DNA of 44,416 bases from Bdellovibrionaceae bacterium UBA2351 (GTDB lineage: Bacteria > Bdellovibrionota > Bdellovibrionia > Bdellovibrionales > Bdellovibrionaceae): positions 1 through 44,416 of the forward strand of contig DDTZ01000125.1 in NCBI GenBank assembly GCA_002344565.1. Reading direction: 5' to 3'. A program made the position numbers and the translations under genes. A model generated the notes under the pieces. That model ran no database searches and was not told the origin of the DNA. It worked only from the letters and a program-made list of their open reading frames with translations. Of the stretch, positions 1-7,322 are shown piece by piece (the stretch's first letter is position 1; each line of letters begins with the position of its first letter).

Positions 1-666
1 TTAGGACTTAACACGACCAGCCTCCTGAATCTCTCTTGTAGATAGGACGTCACCTTTGTAAATCCATACTTTAACGCCGATGATACCATATGAAGTCAAC
101 GCTTCCGCTGTTCCATAATCGATGTCTGCTCTTAATGTATGCAAAGGAACGCTCTTCTGATTGTACCATTCAGATCTCGCGATTTCCGCGCCATCTAAAC
201 GACCAGATACTCTAATTTTAATACCTTTAACTCCGCCTTTTACGCCGGCAGCTAAAGCTTTCTTCATCGCACGTCTCCAAGAAACACGTTTCTCTAGTTG
301 CATTGCAATGTTTTCAGCTACGAGTTGAGAATCCACATCTGGTTTTCTCACTTCTTGAATGTTCAAGAATACTTCGCTTTTTGTAAGCGCTTGCACTTCA
401 GCTTTTAAAGAATCAATGCCAGTTCCTTTTTTACCGATAACGATACCAGGACGAGCTGTTTGAATAATGATTTTTAATTTTTCAGCCGCACGCTCGATTT
501 CAATCTTAGCAACACCTGCGTGTTTAAGCTTAGATTTCAAGAAGTCTCTTAATTTAAGATCTTCGTGAAGATTATCGAAAAAACGTTTACCTTTTGCGTA
601 CCAACGAGATTCCCACGTTCTGATAACACCAACACGGAAGCCTACGGGATTAACTTTTTGTCCCAC
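1..666 (-). CDS. rpsC: 30S ribosomal protein S3
   Basis: Ribosomal protein S3 binds 16S rRNA in the head of the small subunit and helps form the mRNA entry channel. The 221-residue product begins MGQKVNPVGFRVGV, the usual S3 start. It has the KH-type RNA-binding segment around residues 60-90 (RPGIVIGKKGTGID, containing the GxxG loop) and the C-terminal S3 domain (SGRLDGAEIARSEW) around residues 155-170. The length is normal for bacterial S3. The stop codon is the first three bases of the window, so the gene is complete. It lies 1 base after rplV and is the last visible gene of the S10 operon; rplP would normally follow outside the window. Confidence 0.98.
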   Translation of the reverse strand: MGQKVNPVGFRVGVIRTWESRWYAKGKRFFDNLHEDLKLRDFLKSKLKHAGVAKIEIERAAEKLKIIIQTARPGIVIGKKGTGIDSLKAEVQALTKSEVFLNIQEVRKPDVDSQLVAENIAMQLEKRVSWRRAMKKALAAGVKGGVKGIKIRVSGRLDGAEIARSEWYNQKSVPLHTLRADIDYGTAEALTSYGIIGVKVWIYKGDVLSTREIQEAGRVKS

Positions 667-667
667 T

Positions 668-1000
668 TTATCTCTCCTCTAATACAACGTTAAGGTGACT
701 AGTCTTTTTCTTAACACCAAAAGCACGACCTTGCGCTCTTGGACGGAAACGCTTCAAGCTTGGACCTTGATCAACAAACACTGTTTTTACAAACAACTTG
801 TCTACGTCCATAGTTTTCTTGAAATCAGCATTAGCTACTGCTGATTCAACTAGTTTTTTAAACAAACCAGCTGATTTGTTATTCATAAAAGTAAGAAGTT
901 TAATCGCATTGTCTGCCTTCTTACCGCGGATTACATCAGCAACTAAACGTGCTTTCTGTGCCCCTACTCTTGCAAATCTTAATGACGCTTTAGATTCCAT
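668..1000 (-). CDS. rplV: 50S ribosomal protein L22
   Basis: L22 binds 23S rRNA and lines the peptide exit tunnel with a long beta hairpin. The 110-residue product has the conserved QKARLVADVIRGK segment near residues 15-27 and the family C-terminal hairpin and tail, KRFRPRAQGRAFGVKKKTSHLNVV. Length is typical. It sits between rpsS (8 bases upstream) and rpsC (1 base downstream), the standard S10-operon position. Confidence 0.97.
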   Translation of the reverse strand: MESKASLRFARVGAQKARLVADVIRGKKADNAIKLLTFMNNKSAGLFKKLVESAVANADFKKTMDVDKLFVKTVFVDQGPSLKRFRPRAQGRAFGVKKKTSHLNVVLEER

Positions 1001-1008
1001 CGTGCACC

Positions 1009-1302
1009 CTATTTCTTAGCAGCTGCTGCTGGAGCTGCCGCTTTCTTTTCAGCGTGGCCATTGAAAACTCGTGTAGGAGCGAACTCCCCGAATTTGTGAC
1101 CAATCATGTTTTCAGTTACGTATAAAGGAACAAACTTTTTACCGTTGTGAATCGCGAAAGTTAAGCCGATGCAATCTGGAAGGATTACAGAGCGACGTGA
1201 CCAAGTTTTGATAACTTTTTTATCGTTTTTCTCAACAGCATTTTTAATTTTGCTCAATAAGTGGTGGTCTACAAAAGGACCTTTTTTTAACGATCTAGCC
1301 AT
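1009..1302 (-). CDS. rpsS: 30S ribosomal protein S19
   Basis: S19 binds 16S rRNA in the head of the small subunit with S13. The start MARSLKKGPFVDHHLL and the segments TWSRRSVILPDCIGLTFAIHNGKKFVPLYV and MIGHKFGEFAPTR are diagnostic. The protein has 97 residues and ends in a low-complexity alanine/lysine tail (EKKAAAPAAAAKK) longer than in most S19 proteins. The tail is probably disordered and may contact rRNA; that is inference. It lies 9 bases after rplB in the S10 operon. Confidence 0.97.
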   Translation of the reverse strand: MARSLKKGPFVDHHLLSKIKNAVEKNDKKVIKTWSRRSVILPDCIGLTFAIHNGKKFVPLYVTENMIGHKFGEFAPTRVFNGHAEKKAAAPAAAAKK

Positions 1303-1311
1303 ATTATCTCC

Positions 1312-2130
1312 CTATTTGCGACGCTTCACGATTGAGAAGTTAGTTCGTTTAGAATTACGAGTTTTGTAACCCTTACAAGGTTGACCCCAAGGAGTTACTG
1401 GATGATGTCCTTTACCAACGCCTTCACCACCGCCCAATGGATGATCCACTGGATTCATGTGCATACCGCGAACTGAAGGACGAATACCTCTCCAACGAGT
1501 ACGACCTGCTTTTCCTAGGTTGATGTTTTCGTTGTCAGTGTTACCAACCTGTCCGATAGAAGCACGGCAAACTGTCAAGATTTGCTTTACTTCGCCAGAT
1601 GGCATTCTCACTTGGCAGTATTTTTCATCTTTAGCGATTAGAACCGCGCTCGCACCAGCACCGCGACAAACTTGTCCACCTTTACCTGGACGCAATTCGA
1701 TATTGTGAATTGTCGTACCAACTGGGATGTTTTTAAGCTGTAAACTGTTGCCTGGTTTGATATCGGCTTTTTCACTAGAAGAAACTGTATCACCAACATT
1801 TAGACCGATAGGTGCAATGATGTACGCTTTGGAACCATCTGTGTAATGCAAAAGAGCAATACGACACGTTCTGTATGGATCGTACTCGATCGCAGCTACT
1901 TTAGCGTCTACATCAAGCTTATCACGCTTGAAATCAACGATACGGTATAATTTTTTGCTACCGCCACCTTGGTGGCGCATTGTAATGCGACCGTAGTTAT
2001 TACGAGCGCTGCTACGTTTTAATTTTATCGTTAATGACTTTTCTGGTTCAGTTTTTGTGATTTCAGAAAAATCGTAACCTGTCATTCCTCTTCGACCATC
2101 CGAAGTCGGATTAAATATCTTGATACCCAT
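1312..2130 (-). CDS. rplB: 50S ribosomal protein L2
   Basis: L2 is a primary 23S rRNA-binding protein needed for subunit association and peptidyl-transferase centre assembly. The 272-residue product starts MGIKIFNPTSDGRRGMTGYDF and carries the OB-fold region (GRITMRHQGGGSKK, residues about 46-59). It also has the conserved C-terminal block RGMHMNPVDHPLGGGEG, which contains the functionally important histidine near residue 228. Length is typical. Only 2 bases separate it from rplW upstream, so translation is probably coupled. Confidence 0.98.
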   Translation of the reverse strand: MGIKIFNPTSDGRRGMTGYDFSEITKTEPEKSLTIKLKRSSARNNYGRITMRHQGGGSKKLYRIVDFKRDKLDVDAKVAAIEYDPYRTCRIALLHYTDGSKAYIIAPIGLNVGDTVSSSEKADIKPGNSLQLKNIPVGTTIHNIELRPGKGGQVCRGAGASAVLIAKDEKYCQVRMPSGEVKQILTVCRASIGQVGNTDNENINLGKAGRTRWRGIRPSVRGMHMNPVDHPLGGGEGVGKGHHPVTPWGQPCKGYKTRNSKRTNFSIVKRRK

Positions 2131-2132
2131 TT

Positions 2133-2411
2133 TTATACACCCTCAAACAATGGAATCTTAACGCCGCTATCTACTTTAACGAAAACTTTTTTGAAGTAAG
2201 AAGACTTAGTCTTGTTAGTTCTTTTGTTTGTCGCTTTTCTAGAGAAAACCGCAGTTCTGATACCTTTTACTTTAATAGAAAATCTTTTTTCTAAAAAATC
2301 TTTGATCATAGTTTTGTCATAATCAGCATTCGTTCTGAAAACGTATGTTGAATAGTCAGAATACTTAGCACTTTTTTCAGTGATTAAAGGATAAAGTTCT
2401 AAATTCTTCAT
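2133..2411 (-). CDS. rplW: 50S ribosomal protein L23
   Basis: L23 sits at the exit of the peptide tunnel, where trigger factor and the signal recognition particle dock. The 92-residue product opens with PLITEKSAKYSDYSTYVFRT, the usual LxTEKS motif, and contains IKDFLEKRFSIKVKGIRTA. Length is typical of the short bacterial form. Its start overlaps the rplD stop by one base, and the order rplD-rplW-rplB is the standard S10-operon order. Confidence 0.97.
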   Translation of the reverse strand: MKNLELYPLITEKSAKYSDYSTYVFRTNADYDKTMIKDFLEKRFSIKVKGIRTAVFSRKATNKRTNKTKSSYFKKVFVKVDSGVKIPLFEGV

Positions 2412-3043
2412 TATTTTTTCTCCGTAGTAACTAAGTTTTTACTTAGGTCTTCAAATGAAGCTTTAGAGATGATCAATGCGTCGTATTTCAATAGGTCGAA
2501 TACGTTCACTGCGCCACTTGGTAAAAACTTAAAGTTTTGTAAGTTTTTAGAAGCTTGATTTAGCTTTGTATTTTCAGAAAGATCTGAAAGAACAGCTTTT
2601 TTAAAACCTAAACCAGTTAATTGCTTGTTTAGCTTGTTTGTTTTTCCATCTGTAGCCAATGTATCAACAAGTTTTACTTTGTTGTTTTTGATCAAATAAG
2701 AAAGAACCATTCTAAGAGCAGTCTTTTTCATTTTCTTAGGCATTACGAATGAATAGTCACGCGGTTGTGGACCGAATGTAGTACCACCACCTGGCATTAA
2801 TGGAGAACGAGTAGAGCCCTGACGAGCATTACCAGTTCCTTTTTGTTTAAATGGCTTCTTACCGCCACCGCTCACAAGACCTTTTGTTTTAGTCATATGA
2901 GTACCTTGACGTTTACCAGCTAATTGCCATTTCACTACTGAATGAACCAAGTTATCATTAAATTCTTCAGATGCGATGTGTGCTGGAACTTCAGCAGATC
3001 CAACTTTTTTATTTTCTAGATTTGTTACTTCTAAGCTGCTCAT
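2411..3043 (-). CDS. rplD: 50S ribosomal protein L4
   Basis: L4 binds 23S rRNA and reaches into the exit tunnel. In E. coli it also represses the S10 operon. The 210-residue product has the basic loop segment GGGKKPFKQKGTGNARQGSTRSP (about residues 60-82) and the following FGPQPRDYSF, both hallmarks of L4. Length is normal. It lies 2 bases after rplC and overlaps rplW by one base. Whether L4 autoregulation exists here cannot be told from the sequence, but the S10 operon does have a leader of about 130 bases. Confidence 0.97.
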   Translation of the reverse strand: MSSLEVTNLENKKVGSAEVPAHIASEEFNDNLVHSVVKWQLAGKRQGTHMTKTKGLVSGGGKKPFKQKGTGNARQGSTRSPLMPGGGTTFGPQPRDYSFVMPKKMKKTALRMVLSYLIKNNKVKLVDTLATDGKTNKLNKQLTGLGFKKAVLSDLSENTKLNQASKNLQNFKFLPSGAVNVFDLLKYDALIISKASFEDLSKNLVTTEKK

Positions 3044-3045
3044 AA

Positions 3046-3690
3046 TTAGGCCTTCACAATCTTAACAAGGGTGTTTCTCGCTCCAGGAACAGCTCCTCTT
3101 ACAAGAACAACATTTTCGTCCATGTTAACGTCTACGATTTTCAAATTTTTAACAGTGACAGTTTCGTCACCCCAGTGACCTGGGAATTTCTTACCTGGCA
3201 TTACACGACCTGGCCATGTTCTGTTACCGCTTGAACCCGGCTGTCTATGGAATTTAGAACCGTGAGAAGCAGGGCCGCCCGCGAAGCTCCAACGTTTTAC
3301 TGAACCAGCAAAACCGTGACCTTTAGATTTCGCAGTTACTTTAACTACGTCACCTTTGATCAAAGAGTCCAAGGCTAATTGGTCACCTAATTTAACTTCA
3401 CCCAAGTTATCAACGCGAACTTCACGTACGAATTTGAAAGAAGTTTCATGGCCCATTTTTTTGAAATGGCCAATATCAGGTTTATTAGAGTTTTTTGCTT
3501 TTCTTGGCTCACAAGCCAATTGCAATGCTTGGTATCCATCATTATCTACAGTTTTAACTTGAGATACATACCATGGAGCATATCTAAGGATTGTTACAGG
3601 GATCGCTGTGCCTGTTTCATCAAACACAGTCGACATACCTTCTTTGAAGGCATAAATTGAATTAAGTTTTAAGTTGTTTTCAGACGACAT
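3046..3690 (-). CDS. rplC: 50S ribosomal protein L3
   Basis: L3 is an early 23S rRNA-binding protein close to the peptidyl-transferase centre. The 214-residue product contains the family signatures KEGMSTVFDETGTAIPVT near the N-terminus and GHGFAGSVKRWSFAGGPASHGS. It also has HRQPGSSGNRTWPGRVMPGKKFPGHWG, the central loop that approaches the active site. The start adds about ten residues (MSSENNLKLN) before the conserved core, a little more than usual. It follows rpsJ by 10 bases. Confidence 0.97.
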   Translation of the reverse strand: MSSENNLKLNSIYAFKEGMSTVFDETGTAIPVTILRYAPWYVSQVKTVDNDGYQALQLACEPRKAKNSNKPDIGHFKKMGHETSFKFVREVRVDNLGEVKLGDQLALDSLIKGDVVKVTAKSKGHGFAGSVKRWSFAGGPASHGSKFHRQPGSSGNRTWPGRVMPGKKFPGHWGDETVTVKNLKIVDVNMDENVVLVRGAVPGARNTLVKIVKA

Positions 3691-3700
3691 TTTTCACACC

Positions 3701-4018
3701 TTACTTGGCAGATAGTTTAATTTCTACGTCTACACCCGCAGACAGATCTAACTTCATTAATTGATCGATCGTTTGCTGAGTTGGCTCCAAGATATCCAAC
3801 ATACGTTTATGAGTTCTGATTTCGAACTGCTCACGAGATTTTTTATCTACGTGTGGTGAACGAAGAACTGTGTAACGGTTGATACGAGTTGGTAGAGGAA
3901 TCGGTCCAGCGACTTTCGCGCCAGTTCTTCTAGCTGTATCAACGATTTCTTTTGTAGATTGATCAAGTAACTTATGATCAAAGGCTTTAAGCCTGATTCT
4001 AATTTTTTGACTGTTCAT
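3701..4018 (-). CDS. rpsJ: 30S ribosomal protein S10
   Basis: S10 is part of the 30S head and also pairs with NusB in antitermination complexes. The 105-residue product starts MNSQKIRIRLKAFDHKLLDQS and has the signature GPIPLPTRINRYTVLRSPHVDKKSREQFEIRTHKR. Length is typical. It is the first gene of the S10 operon and lies 174 bases after fusA. A promoter-like sequence sits directly after the fusA stop, so S10 genes are probably read both from the str genes and from their own promoter. Confidence 0.98.
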   Translation of the reverse strand: MNSQKIRIRLKAFDHKLLDQSTKEIVDTARRTGAKVAGPIPLPTRINRYTVLRSPHVDKKSREQFEIRTHKRMLDILEPTQQTIDQLMKLDLSAGVDVEIKLSAK

Positions 4019-4156
4019 AGCACTCTCTGTGTTAATGTACTGTTGCTTTGTACTTTTTTTTCTACGCGTTTCTTCACTGATTTAGCCCCATCAAAAGCTT
4101 GATCCCCAAATAAGAAGTGAGGGAACTTTCTGTAGGCATATTTTCAGGATTCGTGA

Positions 4157-4184
4157 ATATTTACAAATTGAGAGGATAAGTCAA
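4157..4184 (-). promoter_or_regulatory. Candidate promoter and leader of the S10 operon
   Basis: On the minus strand TTGACT (4179-4184) and AAATAT (4157-4162) are 16 bases apart, and a TG lies just before the -10 element, giving an extended -10. The -35 starts about 8 bases after the fusA stop codon. It would give a transcript with about 130 untranslated bases before rpsJ. That leader includes a small hairpin, ATCAA-GCTT-TTGAT. No transcription data are available. Confidence 0.5.
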
Positions 4185-4192
4185 CGTTTTTT

Positions 4193-6295
4193 TTAACGAC
4201 CGAGAGAATTTAGTATTTCTGCCAAAATCTTTGGATTCACAGACGCGTACTGAAAAAATTCCATTGAGAAGCTAGCACGGCCTTGGCTCAAGCTTCTGAC
4301 GTCAGTTGCGTAACCAAAAAGCTTCTCTAGCGGGATTTCCGCCGAGATCACTTGGATACCTTGGCCCTTCATTTCAATCGAGTTAATTTTACCACGACGA
4401 GCATTAATATCGCTCACTACGCCGCCCGTATACTGTTCAGGACAGTTAACTTCAACCTTAAAGATAGGCTCAACTAACTCGCACGCTGCGGCCTTTAGAG
4501 CCTCTTTAAACGCATACATAGTCGCCGTCTTAAACGCCATTTCTGATAAAGCTTCTTTTCTAAGCTCAATGCTCAATAAAGTGCATTTGATACCAATTAG
4601 AGGAAGCCCAGCCTTAACGCCCACCTCGGCAGATTCTCTGAAACCGTCTTCAACGGATTTAAGGATATCTTGAGTAAAGTCTTTAGTAAGAGCCACATTC
4701 GATTTAAACTCGAGACCCTTATCGTAAGGGATCTGCTCGATTTTGATATCAACACGTGCAAAGTGGTTCTCGCCAGCAATTTCTCGTTCGAACGTATAGG
4801 TACTGTTAGCCGTTTTTGTAATAACTTCTCGGTACGACACTTGAGGCTTACCGGTATTTACTGAAATTTTAAATTCACGCTTAAGGCGATCTAGCAAAAT
4901 CTCTAAATGTAGCTCACCCATGCCATATAATAATGTCTGGCCTGTTTCAGGGTCAGTTTTCAAACGGCATGATGGATCTTCGCGCTCAAGCTTCTGAAGC
5001 GCACCAATCATTTTTTCTTGGTCGCTTGATGACTTAGGCTCGACAACCAATGAAATCACTGGCTCTGGAGACTTGATAGACTCAAGAGACACCACGCGTT
5101 TGTCGCTACATAGAGTATCACCTGTACCCGATAATTTAAGACCGATTACAGCCCCAATATCTCCGGCACTTAGGGTTTGAATTTCTTCTCTGTGATTGGC
5201 GTGCATTTTTAAAAGTTTTTGAATTTTTTCACGCTTGTTTAAGCGAGGATTCATAACTGTGTCGCCAACGCTGAGCTGTCCGCCGTAGGCACGTACATAC
5301 GTTAAGTTCCCTGAAAATGGGTCATTTGCAATTTTAAACGCTAGACCGCAGAAAGGATCCTGAGAGTTAACTTTAATTTCCACCGGTTCACTTGTGTGCA
5401 TAGACGTGCCATAAACGACTTCGCGATCAAGCGGCGATGGCAAGTAATCAATAACACCATCTAGAAGAGGTTGAATTCCCTTGTTTTTGAATGCAGACCC
5501 ACAAAACACAGGAAATGCTTTTAGCTTTAAAGTTGAATTCCGTAGAGATGTTTTTAATTGTTCTAAAGTCAGATCGCCACCATTTAGGTAGACATCAAGA
5601 AGCACATCATCAAGCTCAACAATTTTCTCGATTACCTTACTTCGATATGACTTTACTTCTTCAAGATTTTCAGCTGGAATGTCCACTGTTTTAAACGTCT
5701 CTCCCATTTTTGAAGAGTCTTCCCATAAGAACAGTTTTAAATCCAAAAGATCAATTACACCCGTAAACTTATCTTCGGCACCGAATGGAATTTGCACAGG
5801 GATAGGATTAGCGGCCAATTTGGTTTCGATAGACTTAACTGACATAAAGAAATCAGCGCCTACTTTATCCATTTTATTAATTAAGCAAATGCGAGGAACT
5901 TTGTATTTATTAGCTTGGCGCCAAACAGTTTCAGACTGTGGCTCAACCCCGTTAGCAGCATCAAACACTGCAACAGCGCCATCAAGAACGCGAAGAGAGC
6001 GCTCTACTTCGATAGTGAAGTCCACATGCCCCGGAGTATCGATCAGATTAAATTTATAATTTTTCCAAACTAATGAGGTAGCGGCAGACGTAATAGTAAT
6101 ACCACGCTCTTGCTCTTGAACCATCCAATCCATGGTGGTGTTACCATCATGGACTTCGCCGATTTTATGATTTTTACCTGAGTAGAAAAGAATTCGTTCG
6201 GACGTGGTAGTTTTACCAGCGTCGATGTGAGCCGCAATTCCGATATTTCTGCTGTAGAATAATTCTTTATCCGAATTGGGCCCTTTAGCGGACAT
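4193..6295 (-). CDS. fusA: Elongation factor G
   Basis: EF-G is the GTPase that drives translocation of tRNA and mRNA on the ribosome. The roughly 700-residue product has the G-domain motifs AHIDAGKTTT (P-loop), QERGITITSAAT (switch I end), DTPGHVDF (G3) and NKMDKVGAD (G4). Domains II to V follow, ending with the conserved ARRGKI and LFGYATDVRSLSQGRASFSMEF segments. A TTG three bases upstream (6298) is also in frame, but the ATG at 6295 is the likelier start; it lies in the gap right after the rpsG stop. Gene order rpsL-rpsG-fusA is standard, but tuf does not follow it here. Instead a 174-base gap leads to rpsJ. Confidence 0.97.
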   Translation of the reverse strand: MSAKGPNSDKELFYSRNIGIAAHIDAGKTTTSERILFYSGKNHKIGEVHDGNTTMDWMVQEQERGITITSAATSLVWKNYKFNLIDTPGHVDFTIEVERSLRVLDGAVAVFDAANGVEPQSETVWRQANKYKVPRICLINKMDKVGADFFMSVKSIETKLAANPIPVQIPFGAEDKFTGVIDLLDLKLFLWEDSSKMGETFKTVDIPAENLEEVKSYRSKVIEKIVELDDVLLDVYLNGGDLTLEQLKTSLRNSTLKLKAFPVFCGSAFKNKGIQPLLDGVIDYLPSPLDREVVYGTSMHTSEPVEIKVNSQDPFCGLAFKIANDPFSGNLTYVRAYGGQLSVGDTVMNPRLNKREKIQKLLKMHANHREEIQTLSAGDIGAVIGLKLSGTGDTLCSDKRVVSLESIKSPEPVISLVVEPKSSSDQEKMIGALQKLEREDPSCRLKTDPETGQTLLYGMGELHLEILLDRLKREFKISVNTGKPQVSYREVITKTANSTYTFEREIAGENHFARVDIKIEQIPYDKGLEFKSNVALTKDFTQDILKSVEDGFRESAEVGVKAGLPLIGIKCTLLSIELRKEALSEMAFKTATMYAFKEALKAAACELVEPIFKVEVNCPEQYTGGVVSDINARRGKINSIEMKGQGIQVISAEIPLEKLFGYATDVRSLSQGRASFSMEFFQYASVNPKILAEILNSLGR

Positions 6296-6300
6296 CAATA

Positions 6301-6774
6301 TTACCAGTTATAGTGAGAGAATGCCTTGTTGGCTTCAGCTTGCTTATGAACATCTTCGCGCTTTTTGATTGCGTTACCTTTGTTGTTATAAGCATCTAAA
6401 ACTTCCGCAGCTAGACGCTTAGAGAAATCTTTCTCACCACGTGCACGTGCAAAATCGATCAACCATTTCATCGCTAATGAAAGACGACGAGTTGGACGAA
6501 CATCAACTGGAACTTGGTATGTAGCTCCACCTACGCGGCGTGAACGCACTTCGATAGATGGCTTAGTGTTTTCAATAGCTTTCTTCAATACGTTAGCAGG
6601 TTCTTCATTAGGAACTTTGCCTTTAAGTTCATCCAAAGCACCGTAGAAAAGACTTTGTGCTGTACCTTTTTTACCACGCTCCATCATTCTGTTGATGAAT
6701 TTAGCGAAAACTAAATCGCGGTAAACTGGATCTGGGATTACTTCACGTTTAAACGTTTTTTTTCTTCTAGACAT
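6301..6774 (-). CDS. rpsG: 30S ribosomal protein S7
   Basis: S7 nucleates assembly of the 30S head and contacts E-site tRNA. The 157-residue product begins MSRRKKTFKREVIPDPVYRDLVFAKFIN. It contains the signatures NTKPSIEVRSRRVGGATYQVPVDVRPTRRLSLAMKWL and a C-terminal HKQAEANKAFSHYNW end typical of the short form. It lies 35 bases after rpsL and 5 bases before the fusA ATG. Confidence 0.98.
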   Translation of the reverse strand: MSRRKKTFKREVIPDPVYRDLVFAKFINRMMERGKKGTAQSLFYGALDELKGKVPNEEPANVLKKAIENTKPSIEVRSRRVGGATYQVPVDVRPTRRLSLAMKWLIDFARARGEKDFSKRLAAEVLDAYNNKGNAIKKREDVHKQAEANKAFSHYNW

Positions 6775-6809
6775 GTTTCAATATTCCTTATTTCTAGGCT
6801 GTATTTCTA

Positions 6810-7184
6810 TTATTTCTTAGGTTTTTTAGTACCGTATTTAGAACGGCTTCTTAGTCTTCCGTTAACGCCTTGTAAGTCAAGAACGCCACGCACGATATGG
6901 TAACGAACACCCGGAAGATCTTTTACCCTGCCGCCACGGATTAGAACAACGCTATGTTCTTGTAAGTTGTGACCGATACCTGGGATGTAAGAGATAACTT
7001 CATAACCATTAGAAAGACGAACTTTTGCCACTTTACGTAACGCTGAGTTGGGTTTCTTTGGAGTTGTCGTATAAACACGAGTACAAACGCCTCTCTTTTG
7101 AGGGCATGAAGCCAATGCAGGCGACTTCGTCTGGCTTTTCTGTTGAACTCTCTCACGTTTGATTAACTGATTAATAGTTGGCAC
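6810..7184 (-). CDS. rpsL: 30S ribosomal protein S12
   Basis: S12 takes part in decoding at the A site and is the classic streptomycin-resistance target. The 124-residue product starts PTINQLIKRERV after a GTG start codon that is preceded by a good AAGGAG ribosome-binding site. It contains KKPNSALRKVAKVRLSNG and GGRVKDLPGVRYHIVRG. The two lysines where resistance mutations usually occur, in KKPNS and RVKDLPG, are the wild-type residues. It is the first gene of the str segment, 138 bases after rpoC, behind a strong hairpin and its own candidate promoter. Confidence 0.98.
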   Translation of the reverse strand: MPTINQLIKRERVQQKSQTKSPALASCPQKRGVCTRVYTTTPKKPNSALRKVAKVRLSNGYEVISYIPGIGHNLQEHSVVLIRGGRVKDLPGVRYHIVRGVLDLQGVNGRLRSRSKYGTKKPKK

Positions 7185-7208
7185 ACTTTCTCCTTCAAAA
7201 TCTACGCT

Positions 7209-7237
7209 TAAATATCTAAATCAACAATGCTCGTCAA
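7209..7237 (-). promoter_or_regulatory. Candidate rpsL promoter
   Basis: Minus-strand TTGACG (7232-7237) and TATTTA (7209-7214) are separated by 17 bases and lie about 25 bases before the rpsL GTG start, after the rpoC terminator-like hairpin. The -35 is good and the -10 is weak. It would let rpsL-rpsG-fusA be read independently of rpoBC. Confidence 0.4.
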
Positions 7238-7283
7238 GACCTAACTTTTAGGGGAACGATAAAATCTGATTAAGATCTATTAT

Positions 7284-7313
7284 AGAACCCTCTGACCGGG
7301 GTCAAAGAGTTCT
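7284..7313 (-). terminator. Hairpin after rpoC
   Basis: Two 14-base arms (7284-7297 and 7300-7313) pair with two G-T wobbles in the minus-strand transcript; the practical stem is about 13 bp with a 4-base loop. It begins about 10 bases after the rpoC stop. The sequence after it is A/T-rich (ATAATAGATCTT), not a clean T-run, so it may be a terminator, an attenuator or a transcript-stabilising end. Confidence 0.6.
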
Positions 7314-7322
7314 AAATAGGCC

